Below are positions 45,167 through 55,863 of a stretch of DNA of 64,000 nt, one piece after another. Each line of letters starts with the position of its first letter. Within the stretch, counting starts at the first letter, position 1. The DNA comes from Pseudomonas purpurea (GTDB lineage Bacteria > Pseudomonadota > Gammaproteobacteria > Pseudomonadales > Pseudomonadaceae), in assembly GCF_039908635.1 (NCBI RefSeq), contig NZ_CP150918.1:248001-312000 (forward strand), in the 5' to 3' direction. The notes beneath the pieces were generated by a model that was given only the letters and a program-made list of their open reading frames with translations, was not told the origin of the DNA and ran no database searches. A program made the position numbers and the translations under genes.

Positions 45167-45970
45167 TCAGTTTGCGGCTGACACCACACTCATCCGCGAA
45201 ACCACCGGCAACTTGCCCAGCAGCGCGAAGACGGGTGCCGTCACCTTCAGCCAGAAATTCGAAGCGTGATACGTAAACGGCGTGAAGTAACCCCAACCCA
45301 ACGCCCACACCGCCAGCAGCAAACCGCCGATGTAATCGTCCTGCCCCCAGTGAGCCCCGGCCACCAGGCGCGGCATCATGAACAACACCGCCAGGCCCCA
45401 GATCACCAGCAATTGCCCGAAGGTGCGGCTGAACAGGGTCAAAAACAGCGCCCAGATAATCAACACCGAGGCGTGATCACCGGGGAAACTCTGGCTGGAG
45501 CGATCCTTGAGCTCCCAGGCTTTTTCCAGCCCCGGGAAGTAATCGCTCATGCGCACGGCACCCTCGATCACCATCGACGGGCTGTGATGTTGCCAGCCCA
45601 TGTGCGCCGCGACCTTGGAAAACAGCGCACGAATCACCACCATCAATAGCAGAATCGAGAAAAACCCGAAGAAGCCGCGTCGTACCTCTGTCGTCTTGAA
45701 TACCCAATTGCCGCGAATCAGCAGCGTCAGCAGGATCACCCCGACCACCGCGTCGAAAGGTCGCAGGCTGGCGACGGCCCACACCTGCAACCAGGTGGAA
45801 TGCGTGGCGAGTGGGGCGTTGAGCAAGCGAAAAAGCCATTCGTCGAAAATCACACAGAGCATCTGCCCCACAGGCCACAACCAGAAACCCAGCAGCACTA
45901 ACGGGACTAAATTACACAGAGCCAATCCGCCGAGGTTCCATCTAGCTTGGAACAAACCCGGATACTTCAT
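45167..45970 (-). CDS. PAP2 superfamily membrane phosphatase
   Basis: Membrane phosphatase of 267 residues with about six spans. Motif 2 is SFPGDHAS (PSGH variant), motif 3 is PRLVAGAHWGQDDYIGG, and motif 1 is degenerate near KAWELKDRS. These fit lipid phosphatases or the lipid A phosphotransferase LpxT group, acting on the periplasmic face. The same gene is found at this place in P. aeruginosa. Substrate is not settled. Confidence 0.82.
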   Translation of the reverse strand: MKYPGLFQARWNLGGLALCNLVPLVLLGFWLWPVGQMLCVIFDEWLFRLLNAPLATHSTWLQVWAVASLRPFDAVVGVILLTLLIRGNWVFKTTEVRRGFFGFFSILLLMVVIRALFSKVAAHMGWQHHSPSMVIEGAVRMSDYFPGLEKAWELKDRSSQSFPGDHASVLIIWALFLTLFSRTFGQLLVIWGLAVLFMMPRLVAGAHWGQDDYIGGLLLAVWALGWGYFTPFTYHASNFWLKVTAPVFALLGKLPVVSRMSVVSAAN

Positions 45971-46070
45971 AAAATGCCTCCCATGGCTTCAAGTCACGCA
46001 CCAAAATGGTGCTTGAGTGTGATTTTCGGCCCTCGTACACCTTTTGTCATCACTTCAGATACCCAGACCT

Positions 46071-46973
46071 ATGACTGATCTACCGGATACCGACTACACC
46101 CAACGCTTCATCTTCGATGACAGCGACACGCGCGGCGAGCTGGTTGCGTTGGAGCGTAGCTATGCCGAAGTCCTCGCCAAACACCCCTATCCGGAGCCGG
46201 TCGCGCAACTGCTCGGTGAATTGATGGCGGCGGCGTCGTTGCTGGTCGGCACCTTGAAGTTCGATGGCTTGCTGATCCTTCAGGCCCGTTCCGAAGGCCC
46301 GGTGCCGCTGCTGATGATCGAGTGCTCCAGCGAGCGCGAGATCCGTGGCCTGGCCCGTTACGAGGCGGACCAGATCGCCCCCGACGCGACCCTGGCCGAC
46401 CTGATGCCAAACGGCATGTTGGCGCTCACCGTCGACCCGCGCCAGGGCCAGCGTTACCAGGGCATCGTCGACCTCGACGGCGAGACGCTCTCGGAGTGCT
46501 TCACCAATTACTTCGTCATGTCCCAGCAAGTGGGTACACGTTTCTGGCTGCACGCCGATGGACGTCGCGCCCGTGGGCTACTGTTGCAACAGCTGCCGGC
46601 CGACCGCCTCAAGGACGAAGAAGAACGCGCCGCGAGCTGGCAGCACATCACCGCGTTGGGCAGCACCCTGACCGCCGATGAACTGTTGAGCCTGGACAAC
46701 GAAACTGTGCTGCATCGCCTCTATCATGAAGAGCAGGTGCGTTTGTTCGACGTGCAGAAATTGCGCTTCCGTTGCAGTTGCTCCCGCGAGCGTTCGGCCA
46801 ATGCGCTGGTCAGCCTGGGTCTGGAAGATGCGCAGGAATTGGTCATCGAGCATGGCGGCAATATCGAGATCGATTGCCAGTTCTGTAACCAGCGCTACCT
46901 GTTTGATGCCGCCGATATCACTCAATTGTTCGCTGGGGCGGGTGTGGATATACCGTCAGATACTCGTCACTAA
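46071..46973 (+). CDS. hslO: Redox-regulated chaperone Hsp33
   Basis: Holdase chaperone of 300 residues switched on by oxidation. The start ATG is at 46071 ([13 protein letters not shown]). The zinc-binding cysteines are Cys235 and Cys237 (CSC) and Cys269 and Cys272 (CQFC), as in the CXC-CXXC pattern. The N-terminal domain has [18 protein letters not shown]. It is divergent from the PAP2 gene and just upstream of pckA. Confidence 0.94.
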   Translation: MTDLPDTDYTQRFIFDDSDTRGELVALERSYAEVLAKHPYPEPVAQLLGELMAAASLLVGTLKFDGLLILQARSEGPVPLLMIECSSEREIRGLARYEADQIAPDATLADLMPNGMLALTVDPRQGQRYQGIVDLDGETLSECFTNYFVMSQQVGTRFWLHADGRRARGLLLQQLPADRLKDEEERAASWQHITALGSTLTADELLSLDNETVLHRLYHEEQVRLFDVQKLRFRCSCSRERSANALVSLGLEDAQELVIEHGGNIEIDCQFCNQRYLFDAADITQLFAGAGVDIPSDTRH

Positions 46974-47054
46974 AACGATTCAGCGCAGGTAAATCACCTG
47001 GGAAACGCCGGAATAACGCCGTCCTGACGGGAGGGCCCTACTTTTTTTGGGCGT

Positions 47055-48700
<1,646 letters not shown>

Positions 48701-48718
48701 GAGATCTGAGGTAATGAG

Positions 48719-48745
48719 AAAGCCGCCTCTAGGGGCGGCTTTTTT
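48719..48745 (+). terminator. Rho-independent terminator of pckA
   Basis: Stem AAAGCCGCC and GGCGGCTTT with a short loop TCTAGG and a T-run. It can also serve the convergent DMT gene with the A-run on the other side. Confidence 0.85.
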
Positions 48746-48768
48746 GTGAGCGCGATTCAGCGTTCAGC

Positions 48769-49635
48769 TCAGGTTTTCAGGTGCAACACAAACGCCCCCA
48801 CCAACACCAGAACAACCCCCAACACCTGCACCTTCGCCAACCGTTCCTTGAAAAATACGTACCCCAAAATCGCCGCAATCCCGCCCGACAATGTACTGAT
48901 CACCGTCACCACGGACACCGAGCCCACCGCCGCGCCCCAGGCGAACGACGAGAAACCGCCCAGGTTCATCAGGCTGGCGCCCGTGAGGGTCATGCAGTTT
49001 TTCAGCGGAGGGATTTTCAGACCGTCCTTGATCTTCAGGACGACCAGCACCAGCACGCTGAAACCCACGAGGTAAGCGAGCCAGAGCATGGTGATCGGGC
49101 CGAGGACCGGCAGAATGAATTGGCCTTGCAGCCAGAAACTGGTGCCGTAGAACCCGGCCGCGAGTAGGGCGTAGACGATGGATTGGCGTGCGCTGGTGGT
49201 GTGGGGCAGGCCGCTGTCGGTATGGCGGCTGGAGAGGATGACGCCGAACACGCAAAGGGCGATGCACAGCCATTGGATCAGGCTGATGTGTTCACCGCTG
49301 GCCCACGACAACAAGGTAGTGACCACGCCGTAGGAGGTCACCAGCGGCGCGACGATGGAGGCTTTGCCGAGGGCGAAGGCCTTGGACAGCGCGAGGGCGC
49401 CGGAGACGGTGAGCACGGCGGCGCACACGCCCATCAGCCATACGTTCAGTGGTGCGGCGAGGGATTTGAGCAGATAGGCGGGGAAGATGATCAGCAGCAG
49501 GCTCATGATCACGAAGCCCAGCGCCTGGCCAAAGTACACGGCGCGCTTCACGCCGACCGCGCGGGCGTTGAGGCCCACCAGAAAATCCGTGCCGCCCCAA
49601 AGTGCAGCGGCCAACAGGCCCATCAATACGTCCAC
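48769..49635 (-). CDS. DMT superfamily (EamA) transporter
   Basis: A 288-residue inner-membrane protein with ten hydrophobic spans in two EamA halves (about 5-135 and 150-285). The start is GTG at 49635 (MDVLMGLLAAALWGGTDFL). The opening AALWGGTDF and later VYALLAAGFYGTSFWLQG are typical. The family exports metabolites or imports sugars; the substrate here is unknown. It faces pckA and marks the left edge of the toxin-antitoxin patch. Confidence 0.85.
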   Translation of the reverse strand: MDVLMGLLAAALWGGTDFLVGLNARAVGVKRAVYFGQALGFVIMSLLLIIFPAYLLKSLAAPLNVWLMGVCAAVLTVSGALALSKAFALGKASIVAPLVTSYGVVTTLLSWASGEHISLIQWLCIALCVFGVILSSRHTDSGLPHTTSARQSIVYALLAAGFYGTSFWLQGQFILPVLGPITMLWLAYLVGFSVLVLVVLKIKDGLKIPPLKNCMTLTGASLMNLGGFSSFAWGAAVGSVSVVTVISTLSGGIAAILGYVFFKERLAKVQVLGVVLVLVGAFVLHLKT

Positions 49636-49666
49636 GCAATGTCCTTATTGTTATGTGCCGCGAACG

Positions 49667-49819
49667 CTACAGGCTTTCGAGTGCCTGCGTATCCCGGCAT
49701 TCAGCCTTGATGGCCTTGTAGAGCATGCCAATGGTCAGCGGGAGTTTGTCGCCACGTCCCTTGGCCCTGCGCTTGAGGGCAACATCGTAGCCTTCGGGAT
49801 GAAAGTAGCGATAGGCGTC
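49667..49819 (-). pseudogene. 3' fragment of a DUF1493-type gene
   Basis: An open minus-strand frame of 51 codons starting abruptly at DAYRYFHPEGYDVALK and ending in DTQALESL and a stop. It has no start signal. Its first 107 bases match the intact gene at 51928-52034 with one mismatch; beyond that the protein stays similar (AIKAECRDTQALES versus AVKTQRWDTGTLES) while the DNA diverges. It looks like the displaced original 3' end of the DUF1493 gene. Confidence 0.8.
49713..49819. repeat. 107-bp direct repeat, left copy
   Basis: Begins GCCTTGTAGAGCATGCC and ends GCGATAGGCGTC. It matches 51928-52034 at 106 of 107 positions, same orientation. The two copies bound the hipBA module. Confidence 0.92.
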
Positions 49820-49857
49820 ATTGTTGAGGGATGGGATGGCGTCCAATTACCCCTCCG

Positions 49858-51135
49858 TTAAGACTGACTCCCCGAAAGCCGAAACGCTGACGCCATGTTG
49901 TCTTGTTCACGTCTCGAAATCCCCAACGCACCGGCCAGTGTTGCCCATTGGCTGGTGACCTCTTGGAAGCTCTCGATAATGTCTTCTCTATCGACACGAC
50001 TGACACGAAAGTACTCGGCCACTTCACGAGCAAGTTCCAGATCCAGCGCGTTGTCGGAGTCTGTGATGTTGAGCTTCAACCCATCGGCGTGAGCGACCGG
50101 GTTCATGTCGTAGGCATCGGAAAGGCGCCATCCCCGACCGGGGTCAAGGATAAAACCATGGTTGCGCAGGTGGTCGTCGGTATTGGAGACCAGGAGGTTG
50201 AACACGATGCGGGACCACAACTCGCGCAGATCTGCCTTGGTTTCTGAACCGTGATTAATGAGCACTTCAGCCAATTCCAGATAGCTGGCACCTACCGATG
50301 CGTCGTCGCCGTCAACCCGATCGGTCATCGTCATGGCTGAGGCAAAGTGCAGTCGGCCGCCATTTTCGGTACGGTCGAAACGCTTGACCATGAAGCAGTG
50401 ATGGTCACTGGCGAAGCGGCGTGCGATGCCGGTTGCGACCCGCAATCCACAATGACTCGCAAGGGCATTCACCACCATTTCCCAACCGCCGACGTCATAG
50501 TCATCGCGTGTGCTCGGGAACTTGGCGATCCACAAATGCCCTTGCTCATCGGCAACACTGGCTTTGGGTCTGGCCCCGCCCAGAGAACCACCGGGCGCTA
50601 TCAGCATTCTCAGCCACTCGCGTCCATCGGGTGACGTGTTATCCGGATCGTCTTCCAAGGCGCGACTTGCTTGCTCCAGGGCGCGTAACTCGACGAAGGG
50701 TGGGGCTGCCAACCCATCGCGATCATCCAGAAAGTTGCCTTCGTCATTGAGCTTGTAGCGGATTGCCCCGACCCGATAAAGGTCATGAACGCCTAAAAGG
50801 AAATCCGACTCGTACAGCTTGCTGTCTTTGGGGACCAGTCCGTCACGGATGTCTCGTTCCAGTCGCCGTTTCATCAGCAATTGACCCCAGCGATCCGGGC
50901 TTGAGTCGGCAAAAACGCCAAAGCGTGATTGATGTTGGCCGGGGAATTGTCGGCCCTCGTAGAGCCCGATACGAGGATCGAGCGGTGTGAAGTTCAACTC
51001 AGGATTGGCCAATGCAGCAGCGTCGTACTCAAACTCGAATACGTTGTTGGAGCGGACCTTGTTAGCGTGGAGGAACCCAAGACGCCTGGGACCGTTCAAG
51101 GATTCCCAATCGGCATACACGGCGATCAGTGTCAT
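49858..51135 (-). CDS. hipA: HipA-family serine/threonine kinase toxin
   Basis: Toxin kinase of 425 residues, full length with N-terminal subdomain. ATP loop [10 protein letters not shown] at 182-191, Lys205 in WIAKFPS, catalytic loop SNTDDHLRN at 317-325 with Asp320, and metal-binding DAYDMNP at 340-346. HipA of E. coli phosphorylates GltX and causes growth arrest; the target here is unknown. The ATG overlaps the hipB stop by four bases. The stop is 39 bases from the left copy of the 107-bp repeat. Confidence 0.9.
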   Translation of the reverse strand: MTLIAVYADWESLNGPRRLGFLHANKVRSNNVFEFEYDAAALANPELNFTPLDPRIGLYEGRQFPGQHQSRFGVFADSSPDRWGQLLMKRRLERDIRDGLVPKDSKLYESDFLLGVHDLYRVGAIRYKLNDEGNFLDDRDGLAAPPFVELRALEQASRALEDDPDNTSPDGREWLRMLIAPGGSLGGARPKASVADEQGHLWIAKFPSTRDDYDVGGWEMVVNALASHCGLRVATGIARRFASDHHCFMVKRFDRTENGGRLHFASAMTMTDRVDGDDASVGASYLELAEVLINHGSETKADLRELWSRIVFNLLVSNTDDHLRNHGFILDPGRGWRLSDAYDMNPVAHADGLKLNITDSDNALDLELAREVAEYFRVSRVDREDIIESFQEVTSQWATLAGALGISRREQDNMASAFRLSGSQS

Positions 51136-51629
51136 TTTTCACCTGTCGTAGGCTTAGGCTTTTTCTTCTGGGTCAACAAACTGGATAAAGAGTGGGTGTT
51201 GATTGGGAAATCATGGGCAAGATTCAGTTTTGAGGCGGGGGCTTCAATCACTTCCGTCGTCTTGTCGCTAACAAGAGACGATGTTTTTGTTGGCCTCACG
51301 CTGTGAGCTCGTTGGCGTTTGTTGGCGGCGCGGTTGGCTCCCGGTGTTAATTGCGCGTCTTGCAGTTGGCGCCCCACCTCATCCACGGCGGCGAGCTTGC
51401 TCACGTCTTTCTCCAGGCCGAGCACCTGCATCACTGACAAATAGGCGCCCATCGTCACACCTGATCCGCCTGACTCCAGAGAGCGCAATGTGGTCAGTGA
51501 CATGCCAGCCCTTTCGGCCACTTGCTTGGCAGTCAGTTTTCGGCGCAGCCGAGCCAGTTTCAGGCGCTCACCAAACTCGTAGAGCAGTTTGTTTGTGGAG
51601 GGCAGGAGTGGCGCTGTTTTCTTAGCCAT
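51132..51629 (-). CDS. hipB: HipB-like XRE-family antitoxin/repressor
   Basis: A 165-residue helix-turn-helix protein. The XRE domain covers about residues 12-70 ([37 protein letters not shown]). The C-terminal 90 residues are longer than in E. coli HipB (88 residues in all), basic, and end [11 protein letters not shown]; they could hold an extra HipA contact. It is upstream of and overlaps hipA. Four imperfect copies of GAATAATNGCA flank its start and are candidate operators. Confidence 0.87.
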   Translation of the reverse strand: MAKKTAPLLPSTNKLLYEFGERLKLARLRRKLTAKQVAERAGMSLTTLRSLESGGSGVTMGAYLSVMQVLGLEKDVSKLAAVDEVGRQLQDAQLTPGANRAANKRQRAHSVRPTKTSSLVSDKTTEVIEAPASKLNLAHDFPINTHSLSSLLTQKKKPKPTTGEK

Positions 51630-51839
51630 GTGCCATTATTCCTTCGCTTTTAGGCTTTAACTACCAGAATAATAGCAGTTATGGGTGAGTGCGTTGGCAG
51701 GGCTCAAAGATCACACAAGCAGCCTGTCTTGTACGCTAACTCCCCTTCTGTGCAGTTTGACCTGGATATGACAGATCGTTGTAACTGCCATTATTCAAGT
51801 GAAAACTTGGCTAAACAGGCAGAATAATTCCACTTATGG
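51626..51839. promoter_or_regulatory. Four imperfect repeats around the hipB promoter
   Basis: Related 16-18 base elements: 51626-51641 (minus) GAATAATGGCACATGG, 51667-51684 (plus) GAATAATAGCAGTTATGG, 51782-51796 (minus) GAATAATGGCAGTTA, and 51822-51839 (plus) GAATAATTCCACTTATGG. The first covers the hipB start codon. This spacing suggests looping autorepression, as known for HipB in E. coli. Confidence 0.55.
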
Positions 51840-52235
51840 CTGGGGGCTTACGATTTTCGCTGATGGAATCGTCATAGTCGCGTTACCGCTTTCCAACGTC
51901 CCTGTGTCCCATCGCTGTGTCTTGACTGCCTTGTAGAGCATGCCAATGGTCAGCGGGAGTTTGTCGCCACGTCCCTTGGCCCTGCGTTTGAGGGCAACAT
52001 CGTAGCCTTCGGGATGAAAGTAGCGATAGGCGTCGTAGTCGACGAAGTCGATGCCGAACTGTTCTTCCAGCGCTTCCATCAAGTGCTGCGCGTCTGCACC
52101 GTCGGCGCCGAGGTCGAAATTGATCGAGGTGTCGAGGCGGATGGTCTTGCGTTCCGGCAGGCTAAGTTCTTCGTGCAACACCTGCATGAGCAGGTGCATG
52201 GCATGGTCGTCGGGGAAGTGGGGGGCGAGGTTCAT
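51834..52235 (-). CDS. DUF1493-type acyl-carrier-like protein
   Basis: A 133-residue acidic helical protein. The region HLLMQVLHEELSLPERKTIR then INFDLGADGADAQHLMEALE and EQFGIDFVDYDAYRYFHPEG resembles the ACP-like DUF1493 family, with GADGAD where carrier proteins have the phosphopantetheine serine, so it is probably not a classic carrier. The C-terminal 25 residues (from GNATMTIPS) go past the natural end seen in the fragment at 49667-49819. It is interrupted and restored by the hipBA insertion. Confidence 0.7.
   Translation of the reverse strand: MNLAPHFPDDHAMHLLMQVLHEELSLPERKTIRLDTSINFDLGADGADAQHLMEALEEQFGIDFVDYDAYRYFHPEGYDVALKRRAKGRGDKLPLTIGMLYKAVKTQRWDTGTLESGNATMTIPSAKIVSPQP
51928..52034. 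repeat. 107-bp direct repeat, right copy
   Basis: Inside the DUF1493-type gene; partner of 49713-49819. The single mismatch is CGCTTGA versus CGTTTGA. Confidence 0.92.
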
Positions 52236-52287
52236 GGTGGGCAGTCCGTGAGGCGACGAAGGTTATAAATGTCGGGGATTGCAGCTG

Positions 52288-52876
52288 TTAGCTGATACAG
52301 CGCTCGAAAATAGCTTCCAGGCCCCGATAGTCGCATGCCACCGCATCGATGTTGGCGGGCACCCATGCCGCGTCATTGACCAGCCACCAGTCGACTGAAA
52401 ACCCCGCGTTCACAATGATTTGTTCGAACAGAATGCGTTGGGGCCCGGCCATTGCCCTCACGAAAAGGATGGATGACATTGAGATCGCCATAAGCTTCGG
52501 CAACCCTGACAACCAGCTCGGTTTTGGTCGTATCCATGAACCAGGCGCGTTTTTCCATGGTGGCGAAGATTTTCCGGGCCTCTACGAGGATGCGCTCGGA
52601 GGTACAAAAGAAAGTGTCACCTTTTCTTATGTTCACCGTTCTGAGTTGGCCAGCCCACTCATAAATGTCCGAAAAAAGGACGTGATGGATATGTTGCAGA
52701 AATGGCAGATCGTAAGGAGGGGGAGCCAGCGTGATACTACTGGCCGCTACCAGTTCGTACAGCTCTCGCTCGGCTTCACTGAGTAGCGCTTCGTCATGAA
52801 TATTGAGGCGGTTGCGCAGAACTTCTGTGCCTGGATAGCAATAGGGGTCTTGGCCAACCCCGTACTTGTCCGACAT
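52288..52876 (-). pseudogene. fic: Fic-family AMP transferase toxin, frameshifted
   Basis: The first frame (52876-52373) has the class I Fic start (MSDKYGVGQDPYCYPGTEVL) and the active-site motif HPFREGNGR at residues 136-144 with His136. At a CCCC run (52440-52443) the frame breaks: it continues as APTHSVRTN, whereas the next frame reads AQRILFEQIIVNAGFSVDWW and runs to a stop at 52288. Removing one C restores HPFREGNGRAQR and a protein of about 195 residues, close to E. coli Fic (200). Fic toxins AMPylate targets such as gyrase. This is an inactivating mutation, a sequencing error, or phase variation at a short homopolymer. Confidence 0.85.
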
Positions 52877-53046
52877 TACTGCGGATTCTGACGGTATTTC
52901 TTGAGGATGGCTTCCCGGCTGGGGAGTGGTTTTTCTACGTCCGCCGGACTGGTGTGAAAACCTTCAAGACGCAGGCTGGCCAAACAGTTCGAACGACGGA
53001 TTTTGTCGTAATGCTCCTGTTTTTGCTGGAACGTCAGTTCGCTCAT
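52876..53046 (-). CDS. YhfG/FicA-type antitoxin of Fic
   Basis: A 56-residue ORF (MSELTFQQKQEHYDKIRRSN at its start), below usual length cut-offs. The motif SLRLEGF fits the inhibitory (S/T)xxxE(G/N) helix of class I Fic antitoxins, with Glu28 placed to block ATP gamma-phosphate binding. Its TAA overlaps the fic ATG by one base (TAATG), so the pair is coupled. The C-terminal KPLPSREAILKKYRQ is typical of YhfG proteins. The antitoxin stays intact even though fic is broken. Confidence 0.8.
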   Translation of the reverse strand: MSELTFQQKQEHYDKIRRSNCLASLRLEGFHTSPADVEKPLPSREAILKKYRQNPQ

Positions 53047-53327
53047 CACGTTTACCTCTCGATGCAGGGCTCAAGTGTAGCCCAATCGACAGGACGAGAC
53101 AGGTTGGTTTTTGCCACCCGGTCGCCACCAATCGTCAGTAAAGCCGAGCACTGTAAGGCTTTCCCTGCCCTCCCGGCGCTCACCCCGAGACGCGTACAGG
53201 GGTTCCTGTAGACGCTGGGTTTCTTGCGCGAATCTAAGGCGCGCGCGGGAAAACCTCTGTATGGTGCGCGCGAGAATCTGTAGGACATTTCGCGATGTCC
53301 GGTGTTGGCACTTAAAGGGAATTGGGT

Positions 53328-54503
53328 ATGCGATTGCTTCGTCTGGCTGCTGTGTTGTCGCTGTGGTCCGCAGTGTTTTCGGTGCAGGCGCAGCAGTTGC
53401 CGATCGAGGTGCTGAGCGCGGTGGTCAAGGATCAGAAGATCGCTGACGCCGAAGTCTTGTTGCAACGCAACGGCGCGCAGAACGTAACGGGTCGCACCGA
53501 TGCTCAGGGTCGGGTCACCCTGGACACCGATTTTGCTGATGACGCGAGCAATTTGCTGATCATCAAGAAAGCCGGCTACTCCGACCTGGTGGTCAAGTGC
53601 CCGTGCAAGAGCATGACCTATGCCCTCAGCCCGGTGATGCAGGACCTCGACAGCCTGCGTGTGGTGCTCAGCTGGGGGTCGCTCCCGGAAGACCTCGATG
53701 CCCACCTGTTCTTCCCTGGCAACCATGTTTACTTCGAGAACAAGTGGGGGGCTGATGCGCAGCTGGATGTCGACGACACCGACAGCTATGGCCCGGAAAC
53801 TATTTCCCTGAGTAAAAAACACTTCGGCGAGACCTACGTCTACGCGGTGCATGACTACAACAACGCCAGCAACCTGGACTCGCGTCAGCTTTCCAACAGC
53901 CAGGCCAAGGTCTTTGTGTACATGGGCCAGACGCTGGTGCGCACCTATTACGTGCCGCAGAACGTCAAGGGCAACCTGTGGACGGTGTTCCGCATCACCG
54001 GCAAAGGTGATCTCCAGGACATCAATGGCCTGAGCGGCGTTTATCACGATGCTGCCGATGTGCTGAACGATATGACCTCATTGCTCGATGACAAGATGGC
54101 GACGTCCATGGTGGTAAGGAGCGCCGTCCCGCAAAACGATGCGAAAGAGCTGAATCGAAGAGGCGAAGTGGCCTACCGAGACGGCAAGTACTACCAGGCC
54201 GTTGACTTGTTCCTGGAAGCTGTCAGGTTGGATGACGCCTACGCCCAGGCCTACAGCAACCTCGGTCTGGCGTATCAGAAAAGCGACAAAATAGCTGAAT
54301 CACTCTGGGCCAGTCGCAAGGCCATCGCGTTGGCCAACGGCCGCTCGGCCGACACTTTGCGCGCCAGCACCTACTACAACATTGGCCGTATCTACGAAGA
54401 CGCGGGCCAGTTTGCCGACGCACTGCGTCACTACCAGTTGGCCAGGGAGCAAAAAGCCAACGCGGTGTACGACAAGGCCATCGAGCGGGTGAAAAACCGC
54501 TGA
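53328..54503 (+). CDS. Secreted TPR protein with YfaP-like (DUF2135) domain
   Basis: A 391-residue periplasmic protein from the ATG at 53328. A signal peptide ends SVQAQQ. Then comes a carboxypeptidase-regulatory-like beta domain (about 25-105, LLQRNGAQNVTGRTDAQGRV), a DUF2135-like domain with LDAHLFFPGNHVYFENK (about 120-235), and TPR repeats at the C-terminus (about 275-375, AKELNRRGEVAYRDGKYYQA; AYSNLGLAYQKSDK). The DUF2135 part resembles YfaP of the YfaT-YfaP group. It is followed by a deacetylase, 67 bases on. The function is unknown. Confidence 0.8.
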   Translation: MRLLRLAAVLSLWSAVFSVQAQQLPIEVLSAVVKDQKIADAEVLLQRNGAQNVTGRTDAQGRVTLDTDFADDASNLLIIKKAGYSDLVVKCPCKSMTYALSPVMQDLDSLRVVLSWGSLPEDLDAHLFFPGNHVYFENKWGADAQLDVDDTDSYGPETISLSKKHFGETYVYAVHDYNNASNLDSRQLSNSQAKVFVYMGQTLVRTYYVPQNVKGNLWTVFRITGKGDLQDINGLSGVYHDAADVLNDMTSLLDDKMATSMVVRSAVPQNDAKELNRRGEVAYRDGKYYQAVDLFLEAVRLDDAYAQAYSNLGLAYQKSDKIAESLWASRKAIALANGRSADTLRASTYYNIGRIYEDAGQFADALRHYQLAREQKANAVYDKAIERVKNR

Positions 54504-54570
54504 TTGGCAGGCGTTGAGCTGATCCCGCAACGCGCTGCTTTTGGCGCGTTGTTCATTTTTGGAGACCGAT

Positions 54571-55701
54571 ATGTGGGTTCGTTTTGTTGCACCGTTACTG
54601 CTGGCTGGTCTGATGACGAGCACCGCGAAAGCGGCAGGGCCGACGGTGTTCGCAACGATTGATCGCAGTGGCTGGCCGGCTTCGCTGGCGACCGTGACGG
54701 GTTTTGACACCGCGTCGCGGGCTGAAATCCTGATGTTTGGCAAAGCGCTACTGGCCAGTGAAACGCTGGACGAAACCACGTTGAAGCAGCGACTGGGGGT
54801 CAAGGAAGTCGATTTGAAATCGGTGGCGCAGGTGCGCGAACGATTCTGGGATCGCTTGTTGAGCAACTACCGCAGCGCCAGTCAGGACTGCGAGAAGGAG
54901 ATGTTCTGTCCACAGGTTCGGGGCCTGGGGGACTTGCGGCAACTGGCGGCGGGTTTCACCGGCGACACCAGCCCCGCGTATGCGCCGTGGGCGAAGGCCA
55001 GCCAGGTGTTTCACGAGCAGTACTTGAATGAACAACTGCGCCTGGCGGCGTTGTTCCCGAAAATCAGCAGTGAAATCGAGCGCTTCGATGATGCCGAGCT
55101 GACAGGCGATGAACTGGCCGATCGGCAGTTCCTGTTGAGCTTCGATGATGGTCCGAGTGCAGCGGGCGGTCATACCGACGCAATGGCCAACGTGCTGCGT
55201 GCCCACGACCTGCACGGTACTTTCTTTGTGTTGGGCGAACCGTTTCAGGCACGGTTGCGTAAATCTTCGCCGGCCGCAATGCAGGCGTTGTACAGCGGCC
55301 AGTGCGTCGCCCTGCATGGCTGGCAGCACAAATCCCACAGCGCCTGGAGTGAATGGCAATCGTCTGTCAGCCGCTCGGTGACCTTGGTGCGCGGCACCAT
55401 GCCGGACGATTATCAGCCGTTGTTCCGTCCGCCCTACGGGCAGCGTGCCAGCGACAGCGCGCAGTTCTTCAAGGCCCAGGGGTTGAAGGTGATGCTCTGG
55501 GGCATCGACTCACAGGACTGGAGCAAGCAGGTCAGCGCCAGTGCCGCGACCCAGCGCGTACAGACGCTGATGCTGTTGTGGCGCCGCGGGATCATTCTGT
55601 TCCACGATATCCACGACAAGGCTCCCAAAGCCGTCCCGGCATTGATCGCGGCCAACCAGGGCAACGGCGTGAAGTGGGTGGATTGCCACGCAGAGCTGTA
55701 G
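54571..55701 (+). CDS. Polysaccharide deacetylase family protein (NodB domain)
   Basis: A 376-residue secreted protein from the ATG at 54571 (signal MWVRFVAPLLLAGLMTSTAKA-like, ending AKAAG). The NodB domain starts near residue 188: Asp192-Asp193 in SFDDGPS, metal histidines in LHGWQHKSHS, and FRPPYGQRASD. The 190 residues before it are a helical unit of unknown role. The metal-binding residues are all there, so it should be an active deacetylase on peptidoglycan or exopolysaccharide. It is preceded by GGAGACC. Confidence 0.82.
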   Translation: MWVRFVAPLLLAGLMTSTAKAAGPTVFATIDRSGWPASLATVTGFDTASRAEILMFGKALLASETLDETTLKQRLGVKEVDLKSVAQVRERFWDRLLSNYRSASQDCEKEMFCPQVRGLGDLRQLAAGFTGDTSPAYAPWAKASQVFHEQYLNEQLRLAALFPKISSEIERFDDAELTGDELADRQFLLSFDDGPSAAGGHTDAMANVLRAHDLHGTFFVLGEPFQARLRKSSPAAMQALYSGQCVALHGWQHKSHSAWSEWQSSVSRSVTLVRGTMPDDYQPLFRPPYGQRASDSAQFFKAQGLKVMLWGIDSQDWSKQVSASAATQRVQTLMLLWRRGIILFHDIHDKAPKAVPALIAANQGNGVKWVDCHAEL

Positions 55702-55863
55702 TCGCGGCGGCTGTTTTCTTCTGCCAACGGGTTCGTTCTGCCAACGAGCCCGCCTCCCTCTCGCGGTATCATCCCGTATTGTTTTTGCGCCCGACCTATT
55801 CTCGACTCGCGGTTCATGCCGACTAGGCTTTTGGCATGGCGGCGGTCAACGGAGTGACAGCTT

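Noticed and set aside
53052..54047. 331-codon antisense frame over the TPR protein
   Set aside because: It is a shadow with no family likeness; the plus-strand gene has signal peptide, domain order and codon pattern in its favour.
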